From positions 496,001 through 560,000 of the forward strand of contig CALSFV010000233.1 in assembly GCA_943737045.1 (NCBI GenBank): 64,000 nucleotides of DNA, written 5' to 3'. Of the stretch, positions 60,490-64,000 are shown piece after piece (position 1 is the first letter of the stretch; each line of letters begins with the position of its first letter). The stretch comes from Parapristionchus giblindavisi. Taxonomy: Eukaryota; Nematoda; Chromadorea; Rhabditida; Diplogasteridae. The notes beneath the pieces were generated by a model. The model had not been told where the DNA came from and did no database searches. It saw only the letters and a program-made list of their open reading frames with translations. Made by a program: the position numbers and the translations under genes.

Positions 60490-60588
60490 AGTAGTCTTAA
60501 TCGGTGTGGCGTTTCTCGCTGCTGTCGTTACTCTTGCCGTGGTCTTCATGCTTATCGTAGCGAGTTGTAGACGACGATGGATAAAGAG
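60490..60588 (+). CDS. Orphan transmembrane exon
   Basis: Between an ATTTTTAG acceptor and an AGAG|GTATGA donor lies one open segment: a hydrophobic helix (GVAFLAAVVTLAVVFMLIV) followed by a stop-transfer run (SCRRRWIK). The frame stays open past the donor with KRYEKWLWKDPKS. The layout is like the membrane exon at 63709-63841. I cannot find matching upstream or downstream exons, so it is either part of a gene I failed to assemble or the remnant of a duplicate receptor. Confidence 0.4.
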
Positions 60589-61379
60589 GTATGAGAAGTG
60601 GTTATGGAAAGATCCGAAGTCAAACATTTCTGTTACCAACAAGGGTACCAAACATAGAACACATATCCCCAGTTGTTGTCCACTGTTTACCAGTCTACAT
60701 TTGACTAAACGAGAGCAAATGTGGGCTAAAGGTTGCCCAAACATACATACGTCATTGTGGGCGCGGAGTATAATACATAAACCGGTAAATTAGTGTTCCT
60801 CTATACTTTGTTAATTCCTTTTTTAAAGAATTAAGTATCAGAAATATATTATGATGAAACTCATTAGTACCAGCATCAAGTAAATGATCAAGCATCAAGT
60901 AAATGAGAAGTCTACTGACCTTTATCAAAATTTAAAATTTAAAAAAAGAATAACATATAGATATTTAAAAATATTCCAGACGAACACTTCGACAACCATC
61001 ACTGCGACCTCCACATCCTGCACAGCTAAAGATGGACATATGAGAGATTTTCTCATATTTAAAATTATTTTCGTTAACTTCCGTTTTATCCTTCCACTGG
61101 TACAACGAATGATCAATAGTTCAATCGATACTTTGATCTCATTAATATATTTCATAGTATGCATAATATTGTACAATGCTTTATTGAATTTAGAACTCGA
61201 TTGTTTTGAAACTTCTTCATGTTGTGGTACATTCTGAAAGTCCCTATGTACTTACGTTCACGCCAACTATATAGAGCAAACGCTTTATTATTTTGTTTAT
61301 CTCGGTAACAGATAAATAAATCTTTTTTTTTCAATTTCATGTTGACTTCTATATCACGCAGTAAAGTAGGTAGGAAGAA

Positions 61380-61530
61380 GAGATTAGGCCCTCATGACTG
61401 AAAAGGCCTTAAATTATCACGGGTTTAGCAGTCCACAGGACTTCTGATCCGCATCTGATCCGATCAAGACATTCGACCCGCAGGACTTTGTGTGCGTTGA
61501 ATAAAAATTATACCTTTACCTTTTTTTCTT
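61380..61530 (+). repeat. Possible LINE 3'-end fragment
   Basis: A GC-richer block (AAAAGGCCTTAAATTATCACG to GACCCGCAGGACTTTGTG) ends in AATAAAAATTATACCTTTACC, a tail style seen at the 3' ends of non-LTR retrotransposons. No reverse transcriptase is present. Confidence 0.3.
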
Positions 61531-61548
61531 TTTATTTCATGTGAGATT

Positions 61549-61701
61549 TTCGATGGCATCATTGTCTTTGTCGGCTTGATAAAAGAAATTGACAAAATTT
61601 ATGAAACCGACACTCCATATTCTATTTTCGTAGTTGCATTAATTGGAATAGTTTTCATTGCTCCGATACTACAAATCAACAATGAATTCTCAAAAATATA
61701 A
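61549..61701 (+). CDS. Possible terminal exon of a membrane protein
   Basis: A frame of about 50 residues, from CEIFDGIIVFVGL through TPYSIFVVALIGIVFIAP, ends at TAA (61699-61701). It has the composition of membrane helices of a nematode chemoreceptor-like protein. No start codon or firm splice acceptor is visible, so it may be a relic. Confidence 0.25.
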   Translation, partial: FDGIIVFVGLIKEIDKIYETDTPYSIFVVALIGIVFIAPILQINNEFSKI

Positions 61702-62206
61702 CTTAATAATTAATTACTTCTGAAATCAGTTTTAAAATCACCAAAAATCATAGTAAATCATTGTGCATTTAATCCCCATCGTAAATGTCCGACAACATTC
61801 GTCTTATTATCTTTTCTCTTCTATTGATTCATTTTATTAATCGGATTAAAATGACATACACAATGGACATCTATCTAAGAGTTTGATAAGGATATCATCA
61901 TGAGTCATTTCCCGTCGGTCGACGACTAATCAATATGTTGAAACCACTATGAATCATCTATTATCAAAAGCAGAAATTGCATTATTTAAGATTATCGGAA
62001 CCTGAAGTATGCTCGAAAGAAAATCATTATTGATTGAATGATGAAAGGACTGATAAGAAAATGCGAAAGCAAAGTCTAGGAGGCAGAAAAAAGATAACGA
62101 GAAAACGAGGATGTGGTGGTTTAGCGGTTGAGCGAGAAAGCGAGAGAGTGTGAGAGAAAAAGTGAGAAAGGTCGAAAAGTGGATAATTTTTACTTTATCG
62201 CTAAAG
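61702..62206. other. Upstream of the lectin-like receptor
   Basis: AT-rich sequence ending in a purine-rich GAGAAAGCGAGAGAGTGTG stretch 50-80 bases before the next start codon. No TATA box of the cluster type is seen. Confidence 0.4.
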
Positions 62207-63841
62207 ATGATCAAGTATTTGTTGCTTCTCCTGTTACTCATGCATCAATATGCTTCAGGTACATTCAATTGTCATTTCTGTTAAACAATTTTTTAAATCG
62301 TTTTTTTCCCTTTATGCAGTCTGTGCGTGCAAATAATCTTCAATTTTACTTATTCATCATAAAACTTGAGTTTTCTTCGAATTCAGTCTTATCATATCCA
62401 AACAGAACGCATATGCAATTCAGAGAAAATTTGCAAGCCCAATTTCACAATGATCGGAGATTTGTGCTATTCGTCGTTCACTGGAAATGCACGAGCGTGA
62501 GTATAGGCTTTATTTGATGATAAAGTATTTTTTTCCAACTTACATATTATCTATTGTAATTATTGCGTTTAAATCTTCGAATTGCATATGACAATGAAGC
62601 TAACTTTATCGTTCTTAGTTTTTATTCCAGAACTACTTATAGCGAGCAGAGAAACACATGCAAAGATATCCCAGGCACATTACCCTGTCCAATCAACGAA
62701 GAAGTATGTTTCATAAATACTTTTACAATCTTTTCTATTGACAAGATCAGTAGTGTATTACTGATCAGCGGATTCATACGCACACCATTAATTCTTTTTC
62801 AGGAGAAAAATGCATTGATGAGCTTCCGATCGACAAATGAGGAATTCTTTATTGGACTGAGTTGTGTTGCCGGTCAGTATATTTTAGTGCAAATTTCAGT
62901 GCCTGATTTAACACGCCTTAGAATTCATCGGATCTGTAACAATACCGTGAAAATATTTATAAAATTCAACTTGCTACTTTCAGAACGAGATGATCCTTTG
63001 GGTGAATGGAAATGGGACGACGGACGAGAATATCATCTAGCTCAGGCAAACTTTTTACCTGACGACGAAGTTGGTTAGTATGCTTACTCACTGTAATATC
63101 ACAGCGATGGTATATATAATAATATATTAATTTATATGGTATTAACAAAACAAAAACCATAATTCAACATTAATTTTAAGTAATATATTTGTTTAAAAAA
63201 ATCATTTAGGAGGGTTGTTCAGGTGTCTAGAACGCTTTATTACATATAATTCTGTGAATTTTACATCACTGTGTGAGACTATTTACAGATCCATTGGAAT
63301 GCAATGCAACCGACTCTGATCTTGCCTTTATATTCGATATTGATGGAAACTGGAGAAAATCAAGCATATCTAAAGATAAACTATCATATTTCATCTGCCA
63401 AATTGCTCAGTCAGTTTCTTTTCATCAGTTAAAAGTAATTATGAAGGAAAACTATTTTGAAACTGTTCACTCTAATTTCGTTTCCTTTGTTTTTCTTAAC
63501 ATTGAAAGTGTTTCAAATCAGCTCGGATCTTTTAACTCCGACTATATTTTACTCCTAGAGTTCAAAAATGTAATCAAAAATCTTTTTTTTCAGGGACGAC
63601 AACGACGATACATCTGATACGTAAGTTCTTTTTCGTATGATTGCATACATAATTCAACGAATCTTACGGAAGTCTGAGTATTATTCTTCAAATATCATAT
63701 ATTTTAAGGGGCAATTCATGGATTGGAACGGTGGCATACGTTCTTGGTGGTATCGTTATCGCCGCATTGATTGCTCTGTGCGTGTACAGAGGCAGAAAGA
63801 AACGGCACGAGATGAATGCATTGATCAAGCAGCTAAGAACG
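62207..63841 (+). CDS. C-type-lectin-like transmembrane protein, 5' part
   Basis: Exons: 62207-62258, 62387-62496, about 62650-62703, 62803-62872, 62984-63073, 63289-63409, 63594-63620, 63709-63841; it continues beyond the window. Signal peptide MIKYLLLLLLLMHQYASG. The ectodomain reads like a C-type lectin fold: FFIGLSC (where lectins have FWIGL), GEWKWDDGREY (W-x-W-x-DG), a downstream Cys in LECNATDSD, GNWRKSS and a closing FICQ. A short acidic stalk (DDNDDTSD) precedes a helix (VAYVLGGIVIAALIALCVY) and a basic cytoplasmic start (RGRKKRHE). Key calcium ligands of sugar-binding lectins (EPN/QPD) are not seen, so a non-carbohydrate role is possible. The exon 3 acceptor is uncertain. Confidence 0.7.
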
Positions 63842-63894
63842 GTCAGTATCAACACTTTCGCAACATTAGTCGATCAGTGTTTTTCACGTGGGGT

Positions 63895-64000
63895 TAAAGG
63901 GAAACCCCGAGATAATTTGAAAATCTCCGCTCTGGCCACATTTGTCTGCGAGAGAGTATTGCCAATGCGTAGTGTAAAATTAGCTTGGGATGTTCCTTAA
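63895..64000. mobile_element. Palindromic MITE, family 1, copy n
   Basis: TTAAAGGGAAACCCCGAG to AAAATTAGCTTGGGATGTTCC and TTAA at the window end. It lies in the intron after 63841 of the lectin-like gene. Confidence 0.85.

Overview
The window reads as nematode nuclear DNA. Exons are small. Introns are often 45-70 bases, start GT (rarely GC) and end in TTTCAG or TTTTAG. Several start codons sit directly behind a TTTTCAG-type acceptor, as expected for spliced-leader trans-splicing. The large receptor gene has a LET-23-like tail. I cannot name the species; nothing bacterial is present. All recognised genes are on the + strand.

Layout. 1-11133: no gene recognised; many CT/GA (CCCTCT-type) tracts and small palindromic transposons. 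11134-23464: a complete EGF-receptor tyrosine kinase gene (let-23 orthologue), reconstructed as 47 exons whose phases close to 1,409 codons. 23465-28680: a decayed mariner, two tRNA-like SINE-type repeats and a hairpin. 28680-52312: a tandem cluster of seven small secreted cysteine-rich protein genes in three structural types (A 119 aa, B 123 aa, C 134 aa, plus a divergent C' of 129 aa) in the order A1-B1-C1-C'-A2-B2-C2. This is a duplicated A-B-C block. All seven mature proteins carry ten cysteines that begin with an EGF-half-like spacing. All seven promoters carry the nonamer TGTCAATCA (TGATTGACA on the other strand, a PBX/MEIS-type site) 7-20 bases upstream of a TATA-like box. 52313-62206: mostly gene-free, with foldback elements, a deleted Tc1/mariner-like element (59586-60250) and two orphan membrane-protein exons. 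62207 to the right edge: the 5' part of a type I membrane protein with a C-type-lectin-like ectodomain.

How the parts relate. The receptor would signal through kinase, YxN adaptor-docking sites and a C-terminal PDZ ligand, as known for LET-23 with SEM-5 and LIN-7. The secreted cluster lies next to it and shares one promoter design, so it is probably co-expressed. That its products act on the neighbouring receptor is only a hypothesis. Several palindromic insertions occur in one copy of the duplicated block and not the other, which orders the duplication before those insertions.
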